Shown one piece after another: positions 8,107 through 14,361 of a stretch of DNA of 16,318 bases (within the stretch, counting starts at the first letter, position 1; each line of letters begins with the position of its first letter). The stretch comes from Cyanobium sp. M55B138. GTDB taxonomy: Bacteria > Cyanobacteriota > Cyanobacteriia > PCC-6307 > Cyanobiaceae. The position numbers and the translations under genes are program-made. Below the pieces are notes generated by a model. The model searched no databases. It worked only from the letters and a program-made list of their open reading frames with translations, and was not told the DNA's origin. The stretch lies in assembly GCA_018400215.1 (NCBI GenBank), contig JAGYNF010000015.1, forward strand, positions 1 to 16,318, read 5' to 3'.

Positions 8107-8439
8107 CTAGCCCCCGGCCTGCTTGGGCCGGTAGCCGGCCGCCGTGAGCGTCGCCAGGGCGACGGCGACCTGGTCGCCCTGCAGTTCGATCACACCAGCC
8201 TTGAGGCTGCCGCCGGTGCCGGCGCTTGCCTTGAGCTGTTTGAGCAGGGTCTTCAGGTTGGCCTCCGGGGCCTCCAGGCCTGTGATGGCGGTCACCAGCT
8301 TGCCCTTCTTGCCGGCCTTGGTGCGTTGCACCCGCACCCGCTGCTCGGCCTTCGGCATCCCGGCCGACGGCTGCTCTGGCCGTTGCTGGGCGGCGTTGCC
8401 GGCATGGCCGAATTCCTGCCAACCGCCCTTCTTGGTCAC
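8107..8439 (-). CDS. SUI1/YciH-type translation initiation factor
   Basis: This 110-residue protein is related to eukaryotic eIF1 (SUI1) and bacterial YciH, which act in start-site selection on the small ribosomal subunit. The SUI1 fold covers about 33-105, with [21 protein letters not shown], then [17 protein letters not shown] (74-90), the family's diagnostic segment. The N-terminus KKGGWQEFG matches what I recall of cyanobacterial members. That motif lies downstream of a GTG (8437-8439), so I take GTG as the start; the open frame further upstream reads into the trpB promoter. An internal ATG at residue 28 would remove the motif. It diverges from trpB over 101 bases and probably heads an operon with the HDAC-like gene. 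Confidence 0.88.
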   Translation of the reverse strand: MTKKGGWQEFGHAGNAAQQRPEQPSAGMPKAEQRVRVQRTKAGKKGKLVTAITGLEAPEANLKTLLKQLKASAGTGGSLKAGVIELQGDQVAVALATLTAAGYRPKQAGG

Positions 8440-8462
8440 CGCCGCATCCTGAAAACATCCCC

Positions 8463-8468
8463 AGCATG
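8463..8468 (-). promoter_or_regulatory. Possible -10 box of the SUI1-like gene
   Basis: CATGCT on the minus strand ends 23 bases before the GTG start. It lies within an 8-base perfect palindrome, AGCATGCT (8463-8470), so the same hexamer is present on both strands. Confidence 0.3.
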
Positions 8469-8511
8469 CTCCGGGTTCAGCGGCCCAGGGCGTTCCTCCG
8501 CATTCGCTGCC

Positions 8512-8517
8512 TACGCT
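8512..8517 (+). promoter_or_regulatory. Possible -10 box of trpB
   Basis: TACGCT ends 23 bases before the GTG chosen as the trpB start. This matches the spacing of the other proposed boxes and supports the GTG over the earlier ATG at 8466, which would lie upstream of the box. Confidence 0.35.
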
Positions 8518-8540
8518 GGGTCGAACCGATCCGGCGCCTG

Positions 8541-9806
8541 GTGACCAGCACCGTTCCCCCCATCTCCGCAGCCAGCGGCGTCGATCCGGCGGCCCTGGAG
8601 CGCGCAGCACGCCCCAACCACCTCGGCCGCTTTGGCCAGTTTGGCGGCCAGTACGTGCCGGAAACCCTGATGCCGGCCCTGGCTGAGCTGGAGGTCGCCG
8701 CCGCCGAGGCCTGGGCCGATCCCGCCTTCACCGACCGGCTCAACCACCTGCTGCGCACCTATGTGGGGCGGCCCAGCCCCCTCTATGAGGCCGAGCGGCT
8801 CACCGAGCACTACCGCCGCCCCGAGGGCGGCCCTCGCCTCTGGCTGAAGCGGGAAGACCTCAACCACACCGGTGCCCACAAGATCAACAACGCCCTCGGC
8901 CAGGCGCTGCTGGCCCTGCGCATGGGCAAGCAGCGGATCATCGCCGAAACCGGCGCCGGCCAGCACGGCGTGGCCACCGCCACCGTGTGTGCCCGCTTCG
9001 GCCTGGAGTGCGTGATCTACATGGGCGCTGAGGACATGCGCCGCCAGGCCCTCAATGTGTTCCGCATGCGGCTGCTGGGGGCCACGGTGGAGCCGGTGAC
9101 CGCCGGCAGCGCCACCCTCAAGGACGCCACCAGCGAGGCCATCCGCGACTGGGTCACCAACGTGGAGACCACCCACTACATCCTCGGCTCGGTGGCGGGT
9201 CCCCATCCCTATCCGATGCTCGTGCGCGATTTCCACGCCTGCATCGGCCAGGAGGCGAAAGCCCAGTGCGCCGAGGCCTTTGGCTGCCTCCCCGATGTGT
9301 TGGTGGCCTGCGTGGGCGGCGGCTCGAACGCCATGGGCCTGTTCCACCCCTTTGTGGAGGACACCTCGGTGCGCCTGGTGGGGGTGGAGGCCGCCGGTGA
9401 GGGGGTGGCCAGCGGCCGCCATGCCGCCACGATCACCGAGGGCCGCGTTGGTGTGTTGCACGGTGCCATGAGCCTGCTGCTGCAGGACAGCGAGGGTCAG
9501 GTGCAGGAGGCCCACTCGATCAGTGCGGGCCTCGACTACCCCGGCGTCGGCCCCGAGCACAGCTACCTGCGTGAGATCGGCCGGGCCGAGTATCTCGCCG
9601 TCACCGACGACCAGGCCCTGGCGGCCCTGCGCCTGGTGAGCGAGCTGGAGGGGATCATCCCCGCCCTGGAGACGGCCCACGCCTTTGCCGCCCTCGACCA
9701 GCTCTTCCCCACCCTTCCCCCTGGCACGGAGGTGGTGCTCAACCTCTCCGGCCGTGGCGACAAGGATGTGAACACCGTGGCCGATCGGCTCGGCAACGCC
9801 CTCTAG
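8541..9806 (+). CDS. trpB: Tryptophan synthase beta chain
   Basis: TrpB condenses indole with serine to form tryptophan using pyridoxal phosphate, in complex with TrpA. The 421-residue protein begins at GTG 8541 with a short variable leader, then the conserved [22 protein letters not shown] (29-50). K114 in [12 protein letters not shown] is the PLP Schiff-base lysine. AETGAGQHG (135-143) contains catalytic E136, and [10 protein letters not shown] (257-266) binds the cofactor phosphate. An in-frame ATG at 8466 would add 25 Arg-rich residues unlike the family and would cover the likely promoter, so it is rejected. trpA is not adjacent, which is common in cyanobacteria where trp genes are scattered. 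The TAG stop interlocks with that of the convergent peptidase gene inside CTAG. Confidence 0.96.
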   Translation: MTSTVPPISAASGVDPAALERAARPNHLGRFGQFGGQYVPETLMPALAELEVAAAEAWADPAFTDRLNHLLRTYVGRPSPLYEAERLTEHYRRPEGGPRLWLKREDLNHTGAHKINNALGQALLALRMGKQRIIAETGAGQHGVATATVCARFGLECVIYMGAEDMRRQALNVFRMRLLGATVEPVTAGSATLKDATSEAIRDWVTNVETTHYILGSVAGPHPYPMLVRDFHACIGQEAKAQCAEAFGCLPDVLVACVGGGSNAMGLFHPFVEDTSVRLVGVEAAGEGVASGRHAATITEGRVGVLHGAMSLLLQDSEGQVQEAHSISAGLDYPGVGPEHSYLREIGRAEYLAVTDDQALAALRLVSELEGIIPALETAHAFAALDQLFPTLPPGTEVVLNLSGRGDKDVNTVADRLGNAL

Positions 9807-10729
9807 AGCGGACCCTCCTCCCAGGCGAAGCGCGGCAGCCGTTGCAGGCCCTCCTGCATGCAGCCCGCCCACACCTCCGCGGAGCGCTTGATTTCCGGTG
9901 CCCCCTTGTCCAGCTTGATCCGGCGGGAGATGCGCAGCGTGTTGGCGGGCATCAGGGCCAGCTCGAAGGGTGGGCCCACGGTGAGGTTGGAGCGGTGGGT
10001 GATCACCTGGGAGATCAGGCAGAGCCGCGCCGCATCCTCCAGCGACAGGCCGCAATGCCCCACAAAATCCAGCGGCGGTTTGCCGTACTTGCTCTCGCCG
10101 ATCTGCAGGAATGGTGTGTCGCGGGTGGCCATCACCGCATTGCCCTGGGGATAGATCAGGTAGAGGCCATGCTGATCACCCTGGATCTGGCCCCCCAGGA
10201 TGAAGCTGGCCTGGGCACTGGCCCCGCTGCGCCGCAGCGAGGCGGCGAACTGCTCCTGCACCGCCACGCTGGTGCGGCCGATGTAGTCGGCCGCCTCAAA
10301 CAGGTAGCGGGCGCTGAGCAGGTCGGGGGCCGTTGTTGAGCCCAGGGCCTTGGCCGCCACGGGCGCTGGGTCAGGGGCCGACATCCCGAGGTCGGCGCTG
10401 CCCAGCTGGTCGGCTTCGGGCGCCACCCCCCCGGGGGCGCAGGCCCCGGCTGGGGTGGCCTCCACGAAGGCGGAAGTCTGGGTGGGGGTGGGTGGCGGTG
10501 GCGGCTCGGATGGCCCCGCTTGCCCGTGCAGATCGCGCTGAATCCTGTTCAGCACGGCCTGGGTGGTGGCCAGGTTGCCGGCCGCCAGCAGCACGAACAG
10601 CCGGTCTGGAGCCGGCTGGAGCACATGCAACTTGCTGTAGGTGGAGATGTAGTCCACCCCGGCGTTGGTGCGGGAGTCGGTGGCAAACACCAGGCCCGTG
10701 TCGAGCCAATGGGCGACGCAGTAGGTCAT
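9803..10729 (-). CDS. Anbu-type proteasome-like peptidase with a Pro/Ala-rich insertion
   Basis: This 308-residue protein is an Anbu-family (HslV/20S-beta-like) Ntn-hydrolase. ATG 10729 gives [10 protein letters not shown], so removal of Met would expose the catalytic Thr1. Counting from that Thr, [10 protein letters not shown] supplies D17 and the following segment supplies K33, the classical Thr1/Asp17/Lys33 spacing of active proteasome-fold peptidases. A GTG three codons earlier would bury the Thr and is rejected. [19 protein letters not shown] (45-63) and the later [19 protein letters not shown] are family-typical. Unusual is a low-complexity stretch at about 69-135 (PPPPPTPT..., Ala/Pro/Gly-rich) inserted between core helices, making the protein longer than the ~240-residue family norm. 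It follows hrcA by 31 bases. The transglutaminase-like and ATP-grasp genes often beside Anbu are absent here. Substrate is unknown. Confidence 0.88.
   Translation of the reverse strand: MTYCVAHWLDTGLVFATDSRTNAGVDYISTYSKLHVLQPAPDRLFVLLAAGNLATTQAVLNRIQRDLHGQAGPSEPPPPPTPTQTSAFVEATPAGACAPGGVAPEADQLGSADLGMSAPDPAPVAAKALGSTTAPDLLSARYLFEAADYIGRTSVAVQEQFAASLRRSGASAQASFILGGQIQGDQHGLYLIYPQGNAVMATRDTPFLQIGESKYGKPPLDFVGHCGLSLEDAARLCLISQVITHRSNLTVGPPFELALMPANTLRISRRIKLDKGAPEIKRSAEVWAGCMQEGLQRLPRFAWEEGPL
10325..10525 (-). repeat. Low-complexity insert inside the Anbu-like gene
   Basis: This section encodes the Pro/Ala/Gly-rich insertion. It contains a GGTGGG/GGCGGT-type repetitive tract (about 10481-10505, encoding a run of prolines) and a run of seven C followed by five G (10426-10437). 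These sequences are prone to polymerase slippage. The frame stays open through it. Confidence 0.5.
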
Positions 10730-10760
10730 CCCGGCCACTCCGCGGGGTGCTGGCGCCGCA

Positions 10761-11780
10761 TCAGCTCAGCAGCCTGGAGAGGGTGAGGGCCACCGACTGC
10801 ACCGCAGCCCGGGCCGTGGCGTAGGCCATGCGCATCGGCCCCACCAGGGCCACCTGGCCCACGCCGCCATCGCCGCAGTGGTAGTCGGCCTGCACCACGG
10901 CGCACTGGTGCAGGGCCTGGTTCGGGTGTTCGGCGCCAATCCACACTCCCCCCTGCTGCAGCACTTGCTGGGGGGCCCCCTCCACCAGTTCCACCAGGGG
11001 ACGCAGCGTGGCGGTCTGGCTGAATTCCGGCTGGGCCAGCAGGCCCGCCAGGCCCATCGCCACGGCCCCGGCGGCATCGCTGCGGCGGGACTGCTGGTGA
11101 CTCGTCAACCCCTGGCGCAGGATCGTGCCGCTGTCGCCCAGCTGGGGGGGTAGGCAGGCCCAGTCGATGCGGCCGTGGCGCAGTTGCTCGGCCACCCAGC
11201 CCTCGAGGGAGGCGATGTCATCGCCGGCATGCAGAGGCATGCGCAGGTTGAGGCTGTGGGCCGCGGCTGAGTCCTCCACCAGGAACACCAGCAGGCGGTC
11301 GCCGCTTGGCACCAGCCGCAGGGCCTGGAGCCTGGGCCGCGGCTGCACCGGTTGGGGTCGGGTGATCAGGCTGAGCAGTCCGGTGAGATCGGCCAGGCGG
11401 CGGCCCAGCTGCGCCAGCAGGTCGTCGAGGGCGGCCCACTGCAGGCTCAGGTTGGTGAGTTCCCGGGCCAGTTGTTGGGCGGCGGCCCCGGGGGCCGGCA
11501 GCAGTTCGTCCACGTACAGCCGGTAGCCCCGCTGGCTGGGGATGCGCCCAGCCGAGGTGTGGGGTTGGGTGAGCAGGCCCCGCTGCTCCAGGGCGCCCAT
11601 GGCGGAGCGCACGGTGGCGGGGCTGGCCGGGAGGCCGAAGCGCTGCACCAGCGTTTTGCTGCCCACGGGCTCCATCGTGTCCACGTAATGGCGCACGGCC
11701 AGCTGCAGCACCTCCTGTTGGCGAAGGGAGAGTGGGCGTCGGGACAGTTGGCGGCGGGAGGAGTTCAGCACCGGCGCCAT
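10761..11780 (-). CDS. hrcA: Heat-inducible transcription repressor HrcA
   Basis: HrcA represses groESL and other chaperone genes by binding CIRCE elements and responds to GroEL availability. The 339-residue protein has an N-terminal winged-helix region (about 17-90). Its hallmarks are LSLRQQEVLQLAVRHYVDT, EPVGSKTLVQRFGLPASPATVR and MGALEQRGLLTQPHTSAGRIP. The C-terminal GAF-like and dimerisation region follows, ending with the typical VALVGPMRMAYATARAAVQSV. Start ATG 11780 gives about 16 extra residues before the conserved core. It lies 36 bases downstream of the rhodanese gene and 31 bases upstream of the Anbu-like gene, probably one transcript. I found no CIRCE inverted repeat (TTAGCACTC-N9-GAGTGCTAA) in the window, so its targets, and any autoregulation, are elsewhere or different. 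Confidence 0.94.
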   Translation of the reverse strand: MAPVLNSSRRQLSRRPLSLRQQEVLQLAVRHYVDTMEPVGSKTLVQRFGLPASPATVRSAMGALEQRGLLTQPHTSAGRIPSQRGYRLYVDELLPAPGAAAQQLARELTNLSLQWAALDDLLAQLGRRLADLTGLLSLITRPQPVQPRPRLQALRLVPSGDRLLVFLVEDSAAAHSLNLRMPLHAGDDIASLEGWVAEQLRHGRIDWACLPPQLGDSGTILRQGLTSHQQSRRSDAAGAVAMGLAGLLAQPEFSQTATLRPLVELVEGAPQQVLQQGGVWIGAEHPNQALHQCAVVQADYHCGDGGVGQVALVGPMRMAYATARAAVQSVALTLSRLLS

Positions 11781-11796
11781 GCAGGACAGGCCTGCA
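11780..11796 (-). promoter_or_regulatory. Hairpin abutting the hrcA start codon
   Basis: On the minus strand TGCAGG-CCTGT-CCTGCA ends on the A of the hrcA ATG, a 6-bp stem with a 5-base loop. A second copy of similar sequence, CCTGCAGGCCCTGC (11803-11816), lies just upstream. Together they fill nearly the whole 36-base gap after the rhodanese gene and could sequester the hrcA ribosome entry site or bind a regulator. Confidence 0.35.
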
Positions 11797-11816
11797 TCGT
11801 AGGCAGGGCCTGCAGG

Positions 11817-12161
11817 TCAGTAGCGGGGCACCGCCGGGTCCACCTCCAGGCTCCAGGCCTCGATGCCGCCGTGGAGATTCCACACCGCGCTGTAGCCCTG
11901 CTGCTCGATCAGCCAGCTGGCGAACTGCCAGCTGCGGATCCCGGCGTGGCAGAGCACCACGATGGGTTGATCCCGGCTCAGGGTTTGCTCCAGGGCGGCC
12001 AGCCATTGAGCCGAGCGGCTCAGGGGCAGGTGCAGCACGGGGTGGGGCAGGCGGGCCCGTTGCAGCTCCTCGTCCTCCCGCACATCCACCAGCTGGATTG
12101 GGTCGCCGCGCTCCAGCCAACGCTGCAGCTCCGGGGCGCCGAGGGATTGGGGCGTGTTCAC
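11817..12161 (-). CDS. Single-domain rhodanese-like protein
   Basis: This 114-residue protein is a single rhodanese domain, the fold that carries sulfane sulfur on a cysteine. QLVDVREDEELQRARLPHPVLHLPLS (23-48) is the family's DVRE...G/H...PG-like entry region. The active-site loop is CHAGIRS (71-77), with C71 the sulfur-carrying cysteine. LHGGIEAW (96-103) is the C-terminal hallmark. The loop length fits sulfurtransferases rather than the longer loops of Cdc25-like phosphatases. The start is a GTG at 12161. It diverges from the DUF3352 gene over 45 bases and lies directly upstream of hrcA. I recall rhodanese-hrcA adjacency in other picocyanobacteria, but cannot check it here. The physiological acceptor is unknown. 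Confidence 0.9.
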   Translation of the reverse strand: MNTPQSLGAPELQRWLERGDPIQLVDVREDEELQRARLPHPVLHLPLSRSAQWLAALEQTLSRDQPIVVLCHAGIRSWQFASWLIEQQGYSAVWNLHGGIEAWSLEVDPAVPRY

Positions 12162-12176
12162 GGGGATCGGTTCGGT

Positions 12177-12197
12177 GCAGGATGGGGTCCATCCTGC
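12177..12197. promoter_or_regulatory. Perfect 9-bp inverted repeat in the rhodanese/DUF3352 divergent gap
   Basis: GCAGGATGG (12177-12185), spacer GGT, and CCATCCTGC (12189-12197) form an exact inverted repeat. Each arm carries CAGGAT reading outward. The plus-strand copy ends 23 bases before the DUF3352 ATG, and the minus-strand copy ends 29 bases before the rhodanese GTG. It may be a symmetric bidirectional promoter, an operator, or both. Confidence 0.45.
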
Positions 12198-12206
12198 GTG
12201 GGACGC

Positions 12207-13796
12207 ATGAAGGCCCGCCGATTCCTGGCGGTGGTGCTAGCGGTCACCCTGCTGCTGTTCAGCCTCGGCGTGGGGGCCTGGTGGCTGGTGTGGCAGCGCT
12301 CCCCCCTGCAGTTGCAGCAGCAGCAACTCTCGCCACCCCGATCCGCCCGCTTTGTGCCCCGTGATGCGGCACTCAGCCTCTATCTGCTCACCGACGCGGA
12401 ACAGCCCCTGGCCTATGCCCGGGCCGTGGCGCCCCCCCGCCAGCGGCGCCAGGCCAGGGAGGCGGTGGCCCAGCTGCGGGATGGCGCCTTTGCCGCCGCC
12501 GGGCTCGACTACAGCGGCGAACTGGCCAGCTGGCTCGGCCCGGAGACGGGGCTGTGGGTGCTGGCCGACCAGGCCGGATCCCCGGGGGGCTGGGTGCTGG
12601 CCCTCTCCAGTCGGGATGCCGACGGTGCCCGCCGTTTCCTGCAGCGCTTCTGGCAGACCCGCAGTCTGGCCGGCACCGAACTGCAGGTCAGCAGCTACCG
12701 CGGCATGGGCCTGATCAGCGGCCGGGGGGCCCTGCTGGGCCGCGAACCGGTGCCCCTGGCCACCGCCCTGATCGATGACGACCTGGTGCTGCTGGCCTCC
12801 GGCCGGGGTGCGCTCGAGCAGGCGTTGGATGTGTCCCAGATCGACGAACTGAACCAGGCCGCCGACCCCCTGTTGCAGCGGCGCCTGGGACAGCTGCAGC
12901 AGGGTGTGGCCCTGCTGGTGGCCCGCCCCGATGCGCTGCAGGCCTGGCTGGGCGGGGGGGGGCTGGCCCTGCCGGGCCGCGGTGTTGTGGCGGCCCTGCG
13001 CCCCGAAGGGCCAGAGCTGGTGCTGGATGGCTGGCTGGAGAGCAGCGCCGCGGCGGCTGATGGGGCTCCTGCGCCGCCGTCTGGTTCCGGTGCCAGGGGG
13101 GCGGCCCTGCTCGAGGCCCTGCATGGTCCGGCCACGGCGGTGGCCCTGCTCCAGGACCCGGCCCAATGGCCCGAGGATTGGCAGGCCCTGCTCCAGCCCC
13201 TGCTGCTGCGGGCTGGTGATCCGGGGCCAGTGCCCGCCCTGGTGCTGGCGGGAGCTGGGGGGCCGGTGTTGTGGCGGCAGGGCGAGGGCGGCTGGTTGCT
13301 GGGCACCACCCCAGGCCAGCCGCAGCCAGCGGAGCTGGCCCCCCGGCTGCAGGACCTGGGGCTGGTGCCGGCGCCCCTCGATCTCGATGGCCACCCGGTG
13401 CAGGTGTGGACGCGGCTGCAGGTGGGGGCTGGCCAGCGGCACAAGGGGCCGGCGGCGGAGCAGTTGGCGGTCGCGCTCGGCGCGGCGAGCACGGAGCAGG
13501 GGGGCTGGACCTGGTGGTCGGATGCCCTCGAGCCCCTGGCCCAGCAGCATCGGGGCCGTGCGCAGGCCACCGCTCTGTTGGCCCGGTTCGACGCCCTGGC
13601 CCTGCCCCAGGCCCCCCTGCAGTGGGTGCTGGCCCGCCAGCCAGCCCAGGAGCTGCTGCAGCACTGGTCTGGCTGGCGCATCCTGGCGGCCCTGGCGGGC
13701 CAGAGTGTCGTCGAGCCGGTGCAGGGCCTGGCGTTGGGCCTGCAGAGCGAGCCCGATGGCCTGCGCTGGCGGGTCCGCATCGATTACGGCAGCTGA
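12207..13796 (+). CDS. DUF3352 membrane-anchored protein
   Basis: This 529-residue protein is a member of the cyanobacterial DUF3352 family, with no known activity. A basic start MKARR is followed by one hydrophobic segment (about 6-29), an uncleaved anchor or signal sequence. The rest, including FVPRDAALSLYLLTDAEQPLAYARAV, would be outside the cytoplasm. Recognisable features are GLDYSGELASWLGPETGLWVL (about 98-118), repeated WVLALSSRDADGARRFLQRFW-type helix-strand units, and a late WRVRIDYGS end. The body is Ala/Leu/Gln-rich. The frame is open back to 11352 through hrcA and rhodanese antisense, but the transmembrane start at ATG 12207 is clearly the real one. sixA follows 12 bases later in an evident operon. 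A run of nine G (12954-12962) lies inside the gene. Confidence 0.85.
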   Translation: MKARRFLAVVLAVTLLLFSLGVGAWWLVWQRSPLQLQQQQLSPPRSARFVPRDAALSLYLLTDAEQPLAYARAVAPPRQRRQAREAVAQLRDGAFAAAGLDYSGELASWLGPETGLWVLADQAGSPGGWVLALSSRDADGARRFLQRFWQTRSLAGTELQVSSYRGMGLISGRGALLGREPVPLATALIDDDLVLLASGRGALEQALDVSQIDELNQAADPLLQRRLGQLQQGVALLVARPDALQAWLGGGGLALPGRGVVAALRPEGPELVLDGWLESSAAAADGAPAPPSGSGARGAALLEALHGPATAVALLQDPAQWPEDWQALLQPLLLRAGDPGPVPALVLAGAGGPVLWRQGEGGWLLGTTPGQPQPAELAPRLQDLGLVPAPLDLDGHPVQVWTRLQVGAGQRHKGPAAEQLAVALGAASTEQGGWTWWSDALEPLAQQHRGRAQATALLARFDALALPQAPLQWVLARQPAQELLQHWSGWRILAALAGQSVVEPVQGLALGLQSEPDGLRWRVRIDYGS

Positions 13797-13808
13797 GGGG
13801 CAGGGCTG

Positions 13809-14306
13809 ATGGACGCGTCGGGGATGTCGGAACTCCTGCTGTTGCGCCACGGCATCGCCGAGGAGCGGGCCCCCGATCGGCTGGACGCCGCCCGGGCCCT
13901 CACCCCCGCCGGACGCATCCGCACAGGGGCGGTGCTGGAGCGGCTGGTGGCCCAGGGGCTGGGCTGCGAGCGGCTGTTCAGCAGCCCCCTGGTGCGGGCG
14001 CGGCAGACCGCGGCGCTTGCCGTGGCCGCTGGCCTGGCGCCGACGCTCGAACTGGCCCCCGGCCTGGCGCCCGATGGGGATCCCTGGCCGCTGCTGTGCT
14101 GGCCGGCCGGGGTGCGGCGCCTGGCCCTGGTGGGCCATGAACCCGACCTGGGGACCCTGGCCGCGGGCTTGATCGGCGCTCCAGCGGGCTCTCTGGTGCT
14201 GAAGAAGGCCGGGATTGCCCTGGTGCAGATCACGGCGGCCAGCCCCAGGCCACAGGGGCGCTTGCGACTGCTGCTGGGGCCCGCCCAGCTCCTGGCTGGC
14301 AGCTAG
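13809..14306 (+). CDS. sixA: Phosphohistidine phosphatase SixA
   Basis: SixA is a small histidine-phosphatase-superfamily enzyme that dephosphorylates phosphohistidine, known in E. coli for histidine-phosphotransfer proteins. The 165-residue protein has the catalytic RHG at 13-15 (LLLRHGIAEE) and the ALTPAGRIR segment. It also has FSSPLVRARQTA (57-68) with the substrate-binding arginines, and the second catalytic histidine H110 in VGHEPDL. GAGG ten bases upstream supports ATG 13809; ATG 13824 is possible and would start closer to the core. It is 12 bases downstream of the DUF3352 gene and probably co-transcribed with it. Its phosphoprotein partner is not in the window. Confidence 0.92.
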   Translation: MDASGMSELLLLRHGIAEERAPDRLDAARALTPAGRIRTGAVLERLVAQGLGCERLFSSPLVRARQTAALAVAAGLAPTLELAPGLAPDGDPWPLLCWPAGVRRLALVGHEPDLGTLAAGLIGAPAGSLVLKKAGIALVQITAASPRPQGRLRLLLGPAQLLAGS

Positions 14307-14335
14307 CGCTACGGCGCCCGGGAGACCAACAGCCC

Positions 14336-14341
14336 TAGGTT
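14336..14341 (+). promoter_or_regulatory. Possible -10 box of gltA
   Basis: TAGGTT in the 55-base gap after sixA ends 20 bases before the gltA ATG, close to the spacing of the other proposed boxes. No clear -35 is present. Confidence 0.3.
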
Positions 14342-14361
14342 CGAGCCTGCAATGTGTCGGC

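Noticed and set aside
8466..8540. Earlier ATG for trpB
   Set aside because: It would add 25 Arg-rich residues unlike the family and would cover the likely trpB promoter.
8511..10055. 514-codon minus-strand open frame
   Set aside because: It is antisense to trpB, which has all catalytic motifs.
11352..12206. Upstream extension of the DUF3352 frame
   Set aside because: It is antisense to hrcA and rhodanese, while the Met-basic-transmembrane start at 12207 is a natural N-terminus.
11781..12206. CIRCE element near hrcA or rhodanese
   Set aside because: The inverted repeats there are GC-rich and do not match TTAGCACTC-N9-GAGTGCTAA.
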